Origin: Amorphochlora amoebiformis
Lineage: Eukaryota; Cercozoa; Chlorarachniophyceae
Reading direction: 5' to 3'
DNA: 64,000 nucleotides
Assembly: GCA_054601695.1 (NCBI GenBank)
Contig: BAAHQB010000262.1
Location: forward strand, 186,001-250,000
The position numbers and the translations under genes were made by a program. Below the pieces are notes generated by a model. The model ran no database searches. It saw nothing but the letters and a program-made list of their open reading frames with translations, and was not told the origin of the DNA. Below, piece after piece: positions 62,539 through 64,000 of this stretch. Position 1 is the stretch's first letter. Each line of letters begins with the position of its first letter.

Positions 62539-62610
62539 TATACATACCTACATCATTTATATATAAGTATATATGTGATATATCTATCTATGTGTACACA
62601 TAATGATTCT

Positions 62611-62643
<33 letters not shown>

Positions 62644-62700
62644 CTATTAAACATAATATATATATATATGTGTGTGTATATATATATATATATTTACACC
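62400..62700. repeat. (TA)n tract
   Basis: (TA)n-type sequence, no gene. Confidence 0.9.
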
Positions 62701-62754
62701 CGATGGTGAAATATTTTGTGGGTGAGTGTAGATAGGGTAGATAGTTTGACATTT

Positions 62755-63139
62755 TGTATCGTTTTGAATGTTGACGGTGTTCGTGTTTTTCGTGTTGATC
62801 GCGTTGATGTGATGCCGTTGGTATTCATGCCGTTGGTATTATCGGTGTTCGTGTTGTTCGTGTTGATTGCGTTGATGTGATGCCGTTGGTTTTGATGCCG
62901 TTGATATTATCGGTGTTCGTGTGTTGTTCGTGTTGATAGAGTTGATGTTGATGCCGTTGGTATTGATGGCGTTGATATTATCGGTGTTCGTGGTGTTCGT
63001 GTTGATTGCGTTGATGTTGATGCCGTTGGTATTGATGCCATATCGGTGTTCGTGGTGTTCGTGTTGATTGCGTTGATGTTCATGCTGTTGCTATTCTCGC
63101 CGTTGCTATTCATACCGTTCATATTCATGCCTTGGCGGG

Positions 63140-63140
<1 letters not shown>
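62755..63140. repeat. About 60-bp minisatellite (gatgccgttggtattgatgc)
   Basis: Six or so units combining ttgatgccgttggtat, tatcggtgttcgtg and gtgttgattgcgttgatg. On the minus strand it reads as a Thr/Asn/Ile/Ser repeat, which I do not accept as coding. Confidence 0.9.

Positions 63141-64000
<860 letters not shown>

Overview
This is nuclear DNA from a eukaryote, most likely a single-celled protist or alga. It has spliceosomal GT-AG introns, eukaryote-specific proteins (CLPTM1, kinesin, ubiquitin, stalk protein P2, RMND1) and TTAGGG-like motifs. I cannot place it in a phylum. More than half of the window is (TA)n microsatellite, (TA)n-like sequence or short tandem minisatellites. Coding sequence is GC-richer and sits in small exons (often 30-120 nt), so long stop-free (TA)n or minisatellite frames are not genes and short exons carry the protein information. 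Exons were found by reading conserved protein motifs and checking GT...AG boundaries and phase; no transcript data were available.

Layout: 1-6.6 kb is (TA)n, diverged satellite units and a GC-richer island (2.1-3.7 kb) without a recognised gene. 7.1-8.9 kb (+) holds a four-exon secreted protein of unknown function. 10.2-15.5 kb (-) holds a major facilitator transporter resembling the oxalate/formate antiporter group, whose introns contain telomere-like repeats. 15.6-18.9 kb (+) holds a fusion of a mitochondrial-type leader, a DUF6875-like domain and a Glu/Leu/Phe/Val dehydrogenase; a cupin overlaps its end in another frame (18.8-19.4 kb). 20.9-36.5 kb (+) holds a 23-exon CLPTM1 gene, with all exon phases matching. 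37.1-39.2 kb (-) encodes ubiquitin fused through a poly-Asp/Glu linker to ribosomal stalk protein P2. 39.4-43.2 kb (+) encodes a kinesin motor domain, diverging from the ubiquitin gene across 140 bp, with possible tail exons to 46.2 kb. 48.0-56.8 kb (+) is a multi-exon gene I do not recognise. 59.4-62.1 kb (-) is part of an RMND1/RMD1 (DUF155) gene.

The most unusual recurring signal concerns introns. In at least fifteen introns the minisatellite or local duplication is built from the gene's own splice junction: either acceptor plus first exon bases, or last exon bases plus donor. These introns therefore carry 2 to more than 20 decoy splice sites, and the real site is usually the outermost copy. 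This suggests introns here grow by tandem duplication across splice sites, alongside (TA)n expansion. The genes do not form an obvious pathway; the dehydrogenase, DUF6875 and cupin modules may act together.
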